From CAINVV01 sp036508555 (GTDB lineage Bacteria > Bacteroidota > Bacteroidia > Bacteroidales > Prolixibacteraceae), in NCBI GenBank assembly GCA_036508555.1, contig DATCHD010000060.1, positions 1 through 38,719 on the forward strand: a DNA stretch of 38,719 bases. Direction: 5' to 3'. The notes under the pieces are model-generated. The model ran no database searches. It saw only the letters and a list, made by a program, of their open reading frames with translations, and had not been told where the DNA came from. Positions 25,672-33,798 of this stretch are shown piece by piece. Position 1 is the stretch's first letter. Every line of letters starts with the position of its first letter. The position numbers were made by a program, and so were the translations under genes.

Positions 25672-27009
25672 ATGAATGCAGGAATCGAAAAATTTATGGG
25701 GGAACTGAAGTCCCGTACTCCGGGCGAGAACGAGTTCCACCAAGCAGTCAGAGAAGTTATTGAGACGGTTTGGGACGTTTACGACGCAAACCCCCGATAC
25801 AAACAGGCCAAAATATTAGAGCGAATGGTCGAGCCCGAGCGCACGATCATGTTTCGCGTACCCTGGATGAACGACCTTGGAGAAGTGGAGATCAACCGCG
25901 GCTACAGGATAGAATTTAACAGTGCCCTCGGCCCATACAAAGGCGGCTTGAGGTTTCACAAGAGTGTCAACCTCAGCATCCTGAAGTTCCTGGGCTTCGA
26001 GCAAACCTTTAAGAACAGCCTGACCACCCTGCCGATGGGCGGTGGCAAAGGAGGGTCTGATTTCAGTGCGAAGGGTCGCAGCGACAACGAGATCATGCAC
26101 TTTTGCCAGTCCTTCATGACGGAGCTTTTTCGTCACATTGGTCCGGACACAGACGTTCCGGCAGGCGATATTGGTGTTGGCGGACGGGAAATTGGTTATC
26201 TGTTTGGTCAATATAAACGTATCCGCAATGAATTTACCGGTGTCCTTACCGGGAAAGGTCTCGGCTGGGGTGGTTCATTGATCCGTCCGGAGGCAACTGG
26301 TTTCGGAGCGGTGTATTTTGTCCGGCACATGCTGAAAGAGATGGGCAAAGAGCTGAAAGGCAAGACAGTATCGGTTTCAGGTTTCGGAAATGTTGCCTGG
26401 GGGGCTATTTCCAAGATCGATGAACTGGGAGGGAAAGTTGTCACGATTTCCGGTCCTGATGGCTATATCTATGACCCTGCCGGGATTTCGGGACATAAAA
26501 TTGATTACCTGCTCGACCTTCGTGCCACCAACAACGATGTTGTGGCTCCATATGCCGAAGAGTTTGGATGCAAGTTCTTCCCGAATGCGAAGCCCTGGGT
26601 GCAGAAAGTTGATATCGCCCTTCCCTGCGCATGTGAAAATGAACTCGATGAAAAAGACGCCCGGATGCTGGTTGCCAACGGTTGTTTCCTGATCGGGGAA
26701 GTCTCCAACATGGGATGTACTGCCGGTGCGGTCAATTATTTCCTGGATAATAAGATTCATTATGCTCCCGGGAAGGCTGTAAACGCAGGTGGTGTGGCAG
26801 TTTCTGGTCTTGAGATGTCACAAAACAGCATGCGGTACAACTGGACAAAGGAGGAGGTCGACGAAAGGTTGCATCTTATCATGCACGACATTCACCAGAC
26901 CTGCCTGAAATATGGTCGGGAAGGGAATTACACCAACTACGTAAAAGGGGCGAATGTTGGTGGATTTGTGAAGGTAGCAGATGCAATGCTGGCCCAGGGG
27001 TTGGTATAA
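25672..27009 (+). CDS. gdhA: Glutamate dehydrogenase
   Basis: The 445-residue enzyme interconverts glutamate with 2-oxoglutarate and ammonia. It starts MNAGIEKFMGELKSRTPGEN and has GPYKGGLRFHKSVNLSILKF and LPMGGGKGGSDF (substrate and catalytic Lys). Next come VPAGDIGVGGREIGYLFGQY and a Rossmann fold with VSGFGNVAWGAISK. Length and sequence style match the hexameric, mainly NADP-linked bacterial type; the coenzyme was not derived. The true start is the ATG at 25672. It is followed by tatD, 62 bp away, with a separate promoter-like element. Confidence 0.96.
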   Translation: MNAGIEKFMGELKSRTPGENEFHQAVREVIETVWDVYDANPRYKQAKILERMVEPERTIMFRVPWMNDLGEVEINRGYRIEFNSALGPYKGGLRFHKSVNLSILKFLGFEQTFKNSLTTLPMGGGKGGSDFSAKGRSDNEIMHFCQSFMTELFRHIGPDTDVPAGDIGVGGREIGYLFGQYKRIRNEFTGVLTGKGLGWGGSLIRPEATGFGAVYFVRHMLKEMGKELKGKTVSVSGFGNVAWGAISKIDELGGKVVTISGPDGYIYDPAGISGHKIDYLLDLRATNNDVVAPYAEEFGCKFFPNAKPWVQKVDIALPCACENELDEKDARMLVANGCFLIGEVSNMGCTAGAVNYFLDNKIHYAPGKAVNAGGVAVSGLEMSQNSMRYNWTKEEVDERLHLIMHDIHQTCLKYGREGNYTNYVKGANVGGFVKVADAMLAQGLV

Positions 27010-27029
27010 TATAACATTCCCTTAACCTT

Positions 27030-27055
27030 GCTGACTGTCAGCTTGGTTACCTTTG
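27030..27055 (+). promoter_or_regulatory. Palindrome and -7 element before tatD
   Basis: GCTGACTGTCAGC (27030-27042) is a 13-nt perfect palindrome directly before TACCTTTG (27048-27055), which matches TAnnTTTG. A TTG at 27028-27030 lies 17 nt upstream of it, slightly short for -33. The palindrome sits between the two elements and could be an operator; it is too weak in T residues to be a gdhA terminator. Confidence 0.4.
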
Positions 27056-27071
27056 CGTAAATTTTGCCAAT

Positions 27072-27836
27072 ATGTTTATTGACAGTCATTCGCACATCTA
27101 TTCATCTGATTTTAGCCTCGACAGGGATGAGGTAATCACCAGAGCCCTGGAAGCTGGTATCGAGCGGATTGTTCTGCCAAACATCGACAGTTCCTCCATC
27201 AAACCATTGCTCGATCTGACCGATACCATTCCCGGACTATTTTTCCCTTTGCTGGGTTTACATCCGACTTCTGTTAAGGAAGACTTCCGCAAAGAGCTGT
27301 TGATCCTGGAATACTGGCTCGCCAAGAGAAAGTTCTACGGCATCGGCGAAATCGGCATAGATCTTTTCTGGGACAAATCTTTTCTGGAAGAGCAGATCGA
27401 GGCTTTCACCACCCAGATCGACTGGGCAAAAAGCAGAAAGTTCCCGATCGTGATTCATGTCAGGGACTCGTTTAAGGAAGTGATGGAACAGCTCAGAAAA
27501 GTTTACAATCACGACCTGCACGGGGTCTTTCACAGTTTCACCGGTACTCTGGAAGAAGCCGAACAAATCATTGAATTGGGATTTAAGATTGGGATCAACG
27601 GAATCGTCACCTTCAAGAATTCCGGTCTGAGTGAGACGGTTCAAAAGATTGACCCCCGTCATCTGCTGATTGAGACTGACTCGCCTTGGCTTGCCCCTGT
27701 TCCTCACAGAGGCAAACGCAATGAATGTTCTTATATTGTGACTGTGGCAGCAAAAATCGCGGAAGTACATGATGTTTCTATTCAAAAAATCGCGGCCATC
27801 ACCTCAAGAAATGCTAAGGAACTGTTTGGTTTTTAG
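27072..27836 (+). CDS. tatD: TatD family metal-dependent hydrolase (DNase)
   Basis: The 254-residue TIM-barrel hydrolase begins MFIDSHSHIY, the metal-binding HxH. It contains GEIGIDLFWD, IVIHVRDSFKEV, GVFHSFTGTLEEA, and ETDSPWLAPVPHRGKRNE, all TatD signatures. Family members are 3'-5' exonucleases or deoxyribonucleases in DNA repair and turnover, and the family is often misnamed for Tat export. It is followed at 12 bp by ansA and is probably co-transcribed with it. Confidence 0.93.
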   Translation: MFIDSHSHIYSSDFSLDRDEVITRALEAGIERIVLPNIDSSSIKPLLDLTDTIPGLFFPLLGLHPTSVKEDFRKELLILEYWLAKRKFYGIGEIGIDLFWDKSFLEEQIEAFTTQIDWAKSRKFPIVIHVRDSFKEVMEQLRKVYNHDLHGVFHSFTGTLEEAEQIIELGFKIGINGIVTFKNSGLSETVQKIDPRHLLIETDSPWLAPVPHRGKRNECSYIVTVAAKIAEVHDVSIQKIAAITSRNAKELFGF

Positions 27837-27844
27837 TACTTTTG
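27837..27844 (+). promoter_or_regulatory. Possible -7 element before ansA (TACTTTTG)
   Basis: TACTTTTG starts immediately after the tatD stop and ends 4 nt before the ansA ATG, so transcription from it would be nearly leaderless. No -33 TTG; may be chance. Confidence 0.3.
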
Positions 27845-27848
27845 TTAG

Positions 27849-28889
27849 ATGATGGAAACAAGTGACAAAGCATCCATTCTGATCATTTATACCGGCGGAA
27901 CGATTGGTATGAGGGAAGATCCTGTTACCAAGACGCTGGCTCCCATGAAGTTCGGAATGTTGCTGGAAGAGATTCCCGAACTGAATAAGCTTGGTTATAC
28001 CATACACTCCATCACCTTTAATCCGCCGATCGATTCCTCGAATATGACGCCTGCTATCTGGGCGCAACTTGCCAGGACGATCCAGAAAAACTACACTAAA
28101 TATGACGGATTTGTGATCCTGCATGGGACTGACACTATGTCGTACACCGCTTCGGCGCTTAGTTACATGTTCGAAAACCTGGATAAGGCGGTGATCATGA
28201 CCGGATCTCAGTTGCCTATTGGTATTTTGAGAACCGACGGAAAGGAGAATCTCATTACGGCCGTTCAGATGGCGGCGGCGAAGAAGGACGGAAGTTCCGT
28301 CGTTCCCGAAGTTTGCATCTATTTTGATTCGCAGCTTTTTCGTGGTAACCGGACGACCAAAAAAGATTCCGCACAGTTCAGCGCTTTTGCCTCCCATAAC
28401 TATCCGGCGTTAGCCAAGGCAGGGGTGGATATCGTTTTTAATTATGAAAAGATTAACTACCCCAAAAACAAGGGAGTACTGAAAATCAATACTTCCGTGG
28501 ATGACCGGGTAATTATATTGAAGATATTCCCGGGATTGAACCGGCACTATTTTGAGTCGACACTCCAATTGCCTGACTTAAAGGGTGTTGTACTTGAATC
28601 GTATGGCTCGGGAAACATGCCCACAACAGGCTGGCTGCTCAATGCCATCCGAAAAGCGACCAAAAAGGATATTATCCTGATGAATGTATCCCAATGCCCG
28701 GGGGGCAAAGTGGTGATGGGGCATTACGCGACCAGCACGGAACTTCAGAAAGCAGGGGTCGTCAGTGGCGGTGACAGTACCGTTGAGGCTGCCGTCACCA
28801 AATTGATGTTTCTGCTCGGGCAAAACCTCACCCCTGAGGAGACGCAATACTATCTCCGGAACAATCTGAAGGGCGAAATTGAGGTCTGA
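27849..28889 (+). CDS. ansA: Type I (cytoplasmic) asparaginase
   Basis: Asparaginase hydrolyses asparagine to aspartate and ammonia. The 346-residue protein has both active-site threonine signatures, IYTGGTIGM near residue 14 and LHGTDTMSYTASALSYM near residue 94. It also has SQLPIGILRTDGKENL and the C-terminal ESYGSGNMPTTGW. It lacks a signal peptide, which with its length supports the cytoplasmic type I enzyme rather than the periplasmic type II. The start is ATG 27849 or 27852. It lies after gdhA and tatD and is convergent with aspS, so three genes of Asp/Glu metabolism are near one another. Confidence 0.94.
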   Translation: MMETSDKASILIIYTGGTIGMREDPVTKTLAPMKFGMLLEEIPELNKLGYTIHSITFNPPIDSSNMTPAIWAQLARTIQKNYTKYDGFVILHGTDTMSYTASALSYMFENLDKAVIMTGSQLPIGILRTDGKENLITAVQMAAAKKDGSSVVPEVCIYFDSQLFRGNRTTKKDSAQFSAFASHNYPALAKAGVDIVFNYEKINYPKNKGVLKINTSVDDRVIILKIFPGLNRHYFESTLQLPDLKGVVLESYGSGNMPTTGWLLNAIRKATKKDIILMNVSQCPGGKVVMGHYATSTELQKAGVVSGGDSTVEAAVTKLMFLLGQNLTPEETQYYLRNNLKGEIEV

Positions 28890-28946
28890 AATTAATAGAG
28901 GATCGTCATTGTAAACTTGATTCGGAATCCCCTGATTATAGTTGTC

Positions 28947-29003
28947 ATCCCTCGTTTCAAACGAGGGATAGCGGAATAGCGGATTTGATACGAGGGATAG
29001 CGG
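28947..29003. repeat. ATCCCTCGTTTCAAACGAGGGAT palindrome and half copy
   Basis: The copy at 28947-28969 is a perfect 23-nt palindrome with a TTTCAAA centre, followed by AGCGG; a right half copy (ACGAGGGATAGCGG) ends at 29003. It lies between the convergent ends of ansA and aspS. Confidence 0.85.
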
Positions 29004-29010
29004 AGTGCAT

Positions 29011-29058
29011 CGGTCCCTGAGCGCAGTCGAAGGGCCCTTCGACTGCGCTCAGGGACCG
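29011..29058. repeat. Perfect 48-nt palindrome
   Basis: Arms of 24 nt meet without a loop; they begin CGGTCCCTGAGCGC and are GC-rich. The sequence is unrelated to the CTCGTT palindromes. The core CCCTTCGACTGCGCTCAGGG is one I associate with interspersed repeats in several bacterial phyla. It could fold into a cruciform or a strong RNA hairpin. Confidence 0.9.
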
Positions 29059-29070
29059 GAACATGAGGGG

Positions 29071-29091
29071 ATGCTGAAACAAGTTCAGCAT
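29071..29091. repeat. ATGCTGAA/TTCAGCAT hairpin overlapping the aspS stop
   Basis: ATGCTGAA (29071-29078) and TTCAGCAT (29084-29091) flank a 5-nt loop. It is another element I associate with interspersed repeats. The aspS stop TGA (29087-29085) and last codon lie in its right arm. Confidence 0.8.
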
Positions 29092-30836
29092 GACGCTATA
29101 AGCTGCAAATACAATTCATCCAGCTGTGACTGGGCAATTGGTGAAGGAGAGTCGTTCATCACATCCCTGCCTGAATTGTTTTTCGGGAATGCAATCACGT
29201 CTCGGATGGAGTCCAGTCCTGCGAACATGGATACCAGCCGGTCGAAACCGAAGGCGATTCCCGCATGGGGTGGAGCGCCGAATTTGAAGGCGTTCATCAG
29301 GAAGCCAAACTGATCCTCGGCGGCCTCCTTTGTAAAGCCCAGTATTTTAAACATTTTGGCCTGCAGGGCGCTGTCAAATATTCTAACAGAACCTCCACCG
29401 ATCTCTACACCATTGATTACCAGATCATACGCATTAGCCCTAACCTTACCAGGATTGCTGTCCAGGAGTGCAATATCCTCTGGCTTCGGTGAAGTAAACG
29501 GATGGTGCATGGCGAAGAAGCGCTGTGTTTCCTCGTTCCACTCGAGTAGCGGGAAATCGTACACCCAGAGTGGTTTGAAATTTTCTTTGTCCATCAGTCC
29601 GCACTGGCGACCCATCTCCAGCCGCAACGAAGAGATGACCGGCAAAGTTTTCTCTTTTGTCCCGCACATGATCAGCAGCAGGTCTCCGGGTTGGGCATTG
29701 AACCTGGCGGCCCATTTCTGCAGATCTTCGGTCGAATAATATTTATCGACAGATGATTTGACAGTGCCATCGACGTTCACTTTCGCGTAGACCAGGCCGG
29801 TGCCGCCGATTTGTGACTTCTTGATATAATCCGTTAGAGCATCAAGCTGTTTTCTGGTGTATTCGCTGCACCCGGTGGCGCAGATGCCGCCGATGAAGGC
29901 TGCATCATCGAAGAGTTTGAAATCTTTACCCTTCACCAGGTCGGTAATTTCATGGATCACCATGCCAAAACGAAGATCCGGTTTGTCATTTCCGTATTTC
30001 TCGAAGGCTTCGGCAAAAGTCATTCTTGGAAAATCGACGATATCGATGCCTTTGATCTCCTTGAAGATGTTCTTTGTCAGTCCTTCGAACATATTCAGCA
30101 CATCTTCCTGGTGAACATAAGACATCTCGCAGTCGATCTGGGTAAATTCCGGCTGACGGTCTGCTCTGAGGTCTTCATCCCTGAAGCATTTGACTATCTG
30201 ATAGTAACGATCGAATCCGGCGACCATCAGCAACTGTTTAAACAGCTGTGGAGATTGTGGAAGGGCATAAAACTCATTGGGATTCATCCGGGAGGGCACG
30301 ACGAAATCCCGGGCGCCTTCGGGTGTGGATTTAATCAGAACAGGTGTTTCTGTTTCAATAAAGTCATGCTTGTCGAGGTAGTTTCTGACCACGTGGGCCA
30401 TTTTTGCCCTCAACTCAAGATTTTTCCTAACTGCCTCGCGGCGAAGGTCGAGGTAGCGGTATTTCATGCGCAGCTCATCTCCACCGTCCGTATCGTCCTG
30501 GATCGTGAAAGGAGGAGTGACTGCTGCATTGAGGATATTTAGTTGAGATATATGAAGTTCAACATCCCCGGTAGCCATTTTTGCATTTTTACTGGAGCGT
30601 TCCCTGACGATACCAATTGCTTGTACTACGAACTCGCGGCCAAGGGTTGATGCTATATTTTTCACCTCTTCCGAGGATTGATCATCCACCACCAGTTGTG
30701 TGATTCCATAACGATCCCTCAGGTCGATGAAAGTCATTCCACCCAGATTCCTAACTCTTTGAACCCATCCGGCAAGTATGATTTCCTGTCCGATATTTGT
30801 CCTGCGTATTTCGCCGCAAGTATGATTTCTGTACAT
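29085..30836 (-). CDS. aspS: Aspartyl-tRNA synthetase
   Basis: The 583-residue class II synthetase has an N-terminal OB-fold (MTFIDLRDRYGITQLVV), motif 2 FRDEDLRADRQPEFTQID, the bacterial GAD insertion, and motif 3 GIAFGFDRLVSMFAGLDSI, followed by the usual RDVIAFPKN. The C-terminus is LDELYLQLIASC; its last codon and stop codon lie within an interspersed hairpin, so the natural end may have been replaced by a repeat. The start is ATG 30836 (MYRNHTCGEIRR), divergent from tadA with 46 bp between. Confidence 0.97.
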   Translation of the reverse strand: MYRNHTCGEIRRTNIGQEIILAGWVQRVRNLGGMTFIDLRDRYGITQLVVDDQSSEEVKNIASTLGREFVVQAIGIVRERSSKNAKMATGDVELHISQLNILNAAVTPPFTIQDDTDGGDELRMKYRYLDLRREAVRKNLELRAKMAHVVRNYLDKHDFIETETPVLIKSTPEGARDFVVPSRMNPNEFYALPQSPQLFKQLLMVAGFDRYYQIVKCFRDEDLRADRQPEFTQIDCEMSYVHQEDVLNMFEGLTKNIFKEIKGIDIVDFPRMTFAEAFEKYGNDKPDLRFGMVIHEITDLVKGKDFKLFDDAAFIGGICATGCSEYTRKQLDALTDYIKKSQIGGTGLVYAKVNVDGTVKSSVDKYYSTEDLQKWAARFNAQPGDLLLIMCGTKEKTLPVISSLRLEMGRQCGLMDKENFKPLWVYDFPLLEWNEETQRFFAMHHPFTSPKPEDIALLDSNPGKVRANAYDLVINGVEIGGGSVRIFDSALQAKMFKILGFTKEAAEDQFGFLMNAFKFGAPPHAGIAFGFDRLVSMFAGLDSIRDVIAFPKNNSGRDVMNDSPSPIAQSQLDELYLQLIASC

Positions 30837-30839
30837 TTG
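30832..30839 (+). promoter_or_regulatory. tadA promoter -7 element (TACATTTG)
   Basis: TACATTTG matches TAnnTTTG and overlaps the aspS start codon on the other strand. It would give tadA a leader of about 38 nt. No -33 TTG found. Confidence 0.45.
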
Positions 30840-30882
30840 TATGCGTTTATTTTTAAGGCTGCTAAATTACAAAACAAAAAAG

Positions 30883-31326
30883 ATGATTCATCCTTTCGAC
30901 GACGAATATTTCATGAAGAGAGCGCTGGCAGAGGCCGAACAGGCTTTTCTGGAAGGCGAAATCCCGATAGGGGCTGTCGTTGTTTGTCATAATAAAATCA
31001 TCGCCAGGGCGCATAACCAGACGGAGACTTTAACGGATGTGACGGCCCATGCGGAAATGCTGGCAATTACCTCTGCAACCAGCTGGCTCGGAGGGAAATA
31101 CCTGACCGGATGCACCCTGTTTATTACGCTGGAACCCTGCGTCATGTGTGCGGGTGCGCTGGGTTGGGCGCAGGTAGACAGGATTGTCTGGGGTGCGTCG
31201 GATGTCAAAAGGGGATTTCTCAAATATGCCCCTGAAGCGCTGCATCCCAAGACCCAGACCACTGGCGGCATTCTTGCAGGAGAATGTGAGTCTTTGATAA
31301 AGCGATTCTTTGCAGGGAAGAGATAA
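30883..31326 (+). CDS. tadA: tRNA-specific adenosine deaminase TadA
   Basis: TadA converts A34 to inosine in tRNA-Arg. The 147-residue cytidine-deaminase fold protein has the zinc motif HAEMLAI and PCVMCAGAL, and a family-typical N-terminus MIHPFDDEYFMKRALAEAE; this fixes the start at the ATG at 30883 rather than the ATG at 30841. The C-terminus ends LIKRFFAGKR. The next ~165 bp hold no gene. Confidence 0.94.
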   Translation: MIHPFDDEYFMKRALAEAEQAFLEGEIPIGAVVVCHNKIIARAHNQTETLTDVTAHAEMLAITSATSWLGGKYLTGCTLFITLEPCVMCAGALGWAQVDRIVWGASDVKRGFLKYAPEALHPKTQTTGGILAGECESLIKRFFAGKR

Positions 31327-31493
31327 TTCTTTTTTCTCCCTTAAACCATGTAACTTGTAGTATCATTCTTATTGATCCGGCAGGTTAGCTGTTCTGATAA
31401 TCCGAACGGTTACCTGTCCAGATCAAAATTTCCTTCAATTCTTTCATCAGAATTCCCTGCGGGAAAGGCTAATTCCTGCTGGCAGAAATCTTT
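31327..31493. other. Gap with an imperfect hairpin
   Basis: CAGGT (31381-31385) and ACCTG (31412-31416) pair, with inner GTTC/GAAC pairing separated by mismatches, in the gap between tadA and the surface-protein island. No T run follows, so it is not a standard terminator. No promoter consensus was recognised for the island. Confidence 0.3.
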
Positions 31494-32612
31494 ATGCCTG
31501 AAATTTTGCGGCAACTTAATGACATGATTATCCTAATACTTATTTTGTTAAATATCAAGGTTCAACCAACGGATCAGGCAGACTGCAAGGGGAATAAGAT
31601 CACCTTTTCGGTCACTGCGGAAGGTGGTAATGGCAAGATCCATTACCTCTGGAAAAGGAAAAGGCCAACAGATCCGGCATTTGCCACGTTTGGAGCAGCT
31701 GATTCGATAAAACTGGGTGTACCAAATATAGGTGTAGGTAATGAATCACCTGACAGCACCTTTTACCAAGTATCCATTTCTGACACTGAAATTGAGCTAA
31801 CTTCTACGACGGTGCTTCTGACGGTCAACCAGATCACTGGCATTGCCCCCATTGGTGTAGCAACTTATACCTTGAACCAGGGCGAGAATCTCTGGCTTAG
31901 CGTTCAGACTCATGGAAATTCGCCGACAGGTTTTCAGTGGATTAGAAAATCCGGACCCTCCAATTGGCAGGATGTCGCTGAGAGCGGGTCTGTTTCCGGA
32001 AGCTACCAGGCACAGCTGAATTTCACCAAAATTTCTGTTGCTGATTCGGGGATCTACAAAATCAGGGTGACCTTTCCAACCATCAATGGCAATCTTTGCA
32101 CAGAAACCTCCTCTATAACACGGCGGATATTTGTTACGACGGTTCCGGATACTGAACCGCCCATATTTTTGAACCTGGATAATGACATTAAGCAGTTGTG
32201 TCCGGATGATCTGGTTCAGGCAGGATGGAATGATTCAATTGAGGCTATTTTGCCGGAGGAGAAGAATTCCTGTCTGTTCCACAAATCCGGTACATTCTTC
32301 GACCTTTCTCCAGTAAATTTCTCCGATAACGCTACGCCTTCTGAAAGTCTGACTCTCCACTGGGGAATATTTTCTGACGATATTTTACACCTTCCGTTAA
32401 CTGATGCGGCAGGAGTGAGGCTCGATGACAAAACGGGCCAGATTTCTGACCATCCTGAAGACATAAATTTTGAGGCCATGACCGCTTCCAACCAATCTTG
32501 GCAAGTCATATTCTGGCTGGAGGATGCTGCCGGCAACCTGACTCCGGATTCTCTCAGGCATAAAATCACTGTTATTATAAAACCCCGGCCGCAAATAGTT
32601 GGCAATTTCTAA
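31494..32612 (+). CDS. Ig-like surface protein, first gene of plus-strand module
   Basis: The 372-residue protein has two Ig-like domains (about residues 14-105, YLWKRKRPTDPAF; and 110-215, FQWIRKSGPSNW, VADSGIYKIRVTF). A third region starts DTEPPIF and ends with WLEDAAGNLTPDSL and IKPRPQI. That C-terminal region resembles the end of the minus-strand protein at 37444 (DKEPPTF, YWVKDCNNNENP, IHPRPAV). The N-terminus is unusual: a short hydrophobic run MIILILILLNIKV (from the alternative start at 31527) with no basic flank is the only export signal. It may be a truncated larger adhesin or be exported unconventionally. It opens a probable operon with the next two genes (40 and 66 bp gaps). Confidence 0.7.
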   Translation: MPEILRQLNDMIILILILLNIKVQPTDQADCKGNKITFSVTAEGGNGKIHYLWKRKRPTDPAFATFGAADSIKLGVPNIGVGNESPDSTFYQVSISDTEIELTSTTVLLTVNQITGIAPIGVATYTLNQGENLWLSVQTHGNSPTGFQWIRKSGPSNWQDVAESGSVSGSYQAQLNFTKISVADSGIYKIRVTFPTINGNLCTETSSITRRIFVTTVPDTEPPIFLNLDNDIKQLCPDDLVQAGWNDSIEAILPEEKNSCLFHKSGTFFDLSPVNFSDNATPSESLTLHWGIFSDDILHLPLTDAAGVRLDDKTGQISDHPEDINFEAMTASNQSWQVIFWLEDAAGNLTPDSLRHKITVIIKPRPQIVGNF

Positions 32613-32652
32613 ACACCTATATAATAAAGTATTAACCATCAAACTATCTCCA

Positions 32653-33732
32653 ATGAAGACATCATTTCAATTTTGTGGAAAGCATTTTCAGCGGATGCGC
32701 CTTTCTTATTTAATTCTCCTGGCATTGAATTTATTGGGAGGCCTATTGATCCAGGGACAAACAATTCCCAGGCTGCCCAACTGCGTCGACTCACCTTTGC
32801 ATCCGATTGCAGGGAAGAATTATGTCTATGCCGTGACGATTGCCGCGCCCTATACAACGCCTCAAACCTTTGACTGGTATGTCACTGACAATCCGGGATT
32901 TATTGCAGGTTCAGCCCTAATTTCCACCAACATCCTTCCAAACGATAAAGAATTTATCGATGCAGGTACGGGATATCACAATACCGCGACCGGAACGAAT
33001 TCAATCAACCTAAAATGGACCAGTAAATCGGTGGCCAATGCAATAGTAAAACCGTATTTTCTGGTTATCCGTTACAAAGGCACCAATGGCACGCTTTGTG
33101 AGGCCATGAACATACGAGCCTATAAAATAGAACCATATAATGCTTTCACTTTGGATCTTACCAATGTTTATGGAGCTACAGATCTTGAGCTGAACGGATC
33201 TAACCTCGCTGTGCAAGGCAGGCTGTGTCCTAAAGATATAGTTTCAGCCAGTTATGACGGCACAAAAATGGTTTATGACTATGGAGTTAATGAGCTCATA
33301 TTCAAAGTTGTGGCTGCTAATTTCAGCGGAGGGTGGACCCCTACCGTAAAAATAGCAGGACTGGCAGGGTCACAGATCATAGGATCAATTGAATGGTCGG
33401 GGACCTTGACCTTTACAGGGACGAATCTTTTCACAAAAAACACTGATAGCTGGACCCCCGTCAACAAGATTAGCGCTCCTGCCGACAACCAGACAGCAGG
33501 AGGCATCCCCATCTATATAAGAGTGATGATTCAAAACAATAACTATGAAGGTGTTTCAGATACACCAATTACTTTATCCCTGAATGGTGTAGCCAATGAT
33601 GGAGTTGAAGATGTACACTATGCAGATTGTCTGGCAGATGGGTTCACCAATGATGTAGCGACCCAATTGATTTTGGCCCGGCCGGTCATCACCAGCAATA
33701 CTGGATCGCCTGTCCAAATCTTCCTGCCATGA
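32653..33732 (+). CDS. Secreted protein, paralogue of the gene at 36248 (family unknown)
   Basis: The 359-residue protein starts at ATG 32653 with a long signal peptide (basic start, hydrophobic core ~20-34, ending IQGQ). I do not recognise the family. It is clearly paralogous to the minus-strand product of 36248-37345: both have HPIAG or QPIAG near the N-terminus, a C-M-YKI or YQI strand pattern around residue 150, and the motif KMVYDYGVNELIFKVVAANF (here) or KMVFDYGVNYLYFEVVAANF (there). Both end with DVATQ, then RPVI or RPTV, then FLP or FVP. It seems all beta-strand. It could be a structural subunit of an extracellular assembly. The Cys pattern suggests disulfides. Confidence 0.75.
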   Translation: MKTSFQFCGKHFQRMRLSYLILLALNLLGGLLIQGQTIPRLPNCVDSPLHPIAGKNYVYAVTIAAPYTTPQTFDWYVTDNPGFIAGSALISTNILPNDKEFIDAGTGYHNTATGTNSINLKWTSKSVANAIVKPYFLVIRYKGTNGTLCEAMNIRAYKIEPYNAFTLDLTNVYGATDLELNGSNLAVQGRLCPKDIVSASYDGTKMVYDYGVNELIFKVVAANFSGGWTPTVKIAGLAGSQIIGSIEWSGTLTFTGTNLFTKNTDSWTPVNKISAPADNQTAGGIPIYIRVMIQNNNYEGVSDTPITLSLNGVANDGVEDVHYADCLADGFTNDVATQLILARPVITSNTGSPVQIFLP

Positions 33733-33798
33733 AATAGCCATGATTTGTCAACCAACATTAATAGTAAAAATGATCCTCATGGCTGTTCCAACTGGAAA

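Noticed and set aside
27804..28397. 197-residue minus-strand open frame
   Set aside because: Antisense to ansA, and without family motifs.
31385..31447. 20-residue minus-strand frame MKELKEILIWTGNRSDYQNS
   Set aside because: Very short, overlaps the imperfect hairpin, and has no other support.
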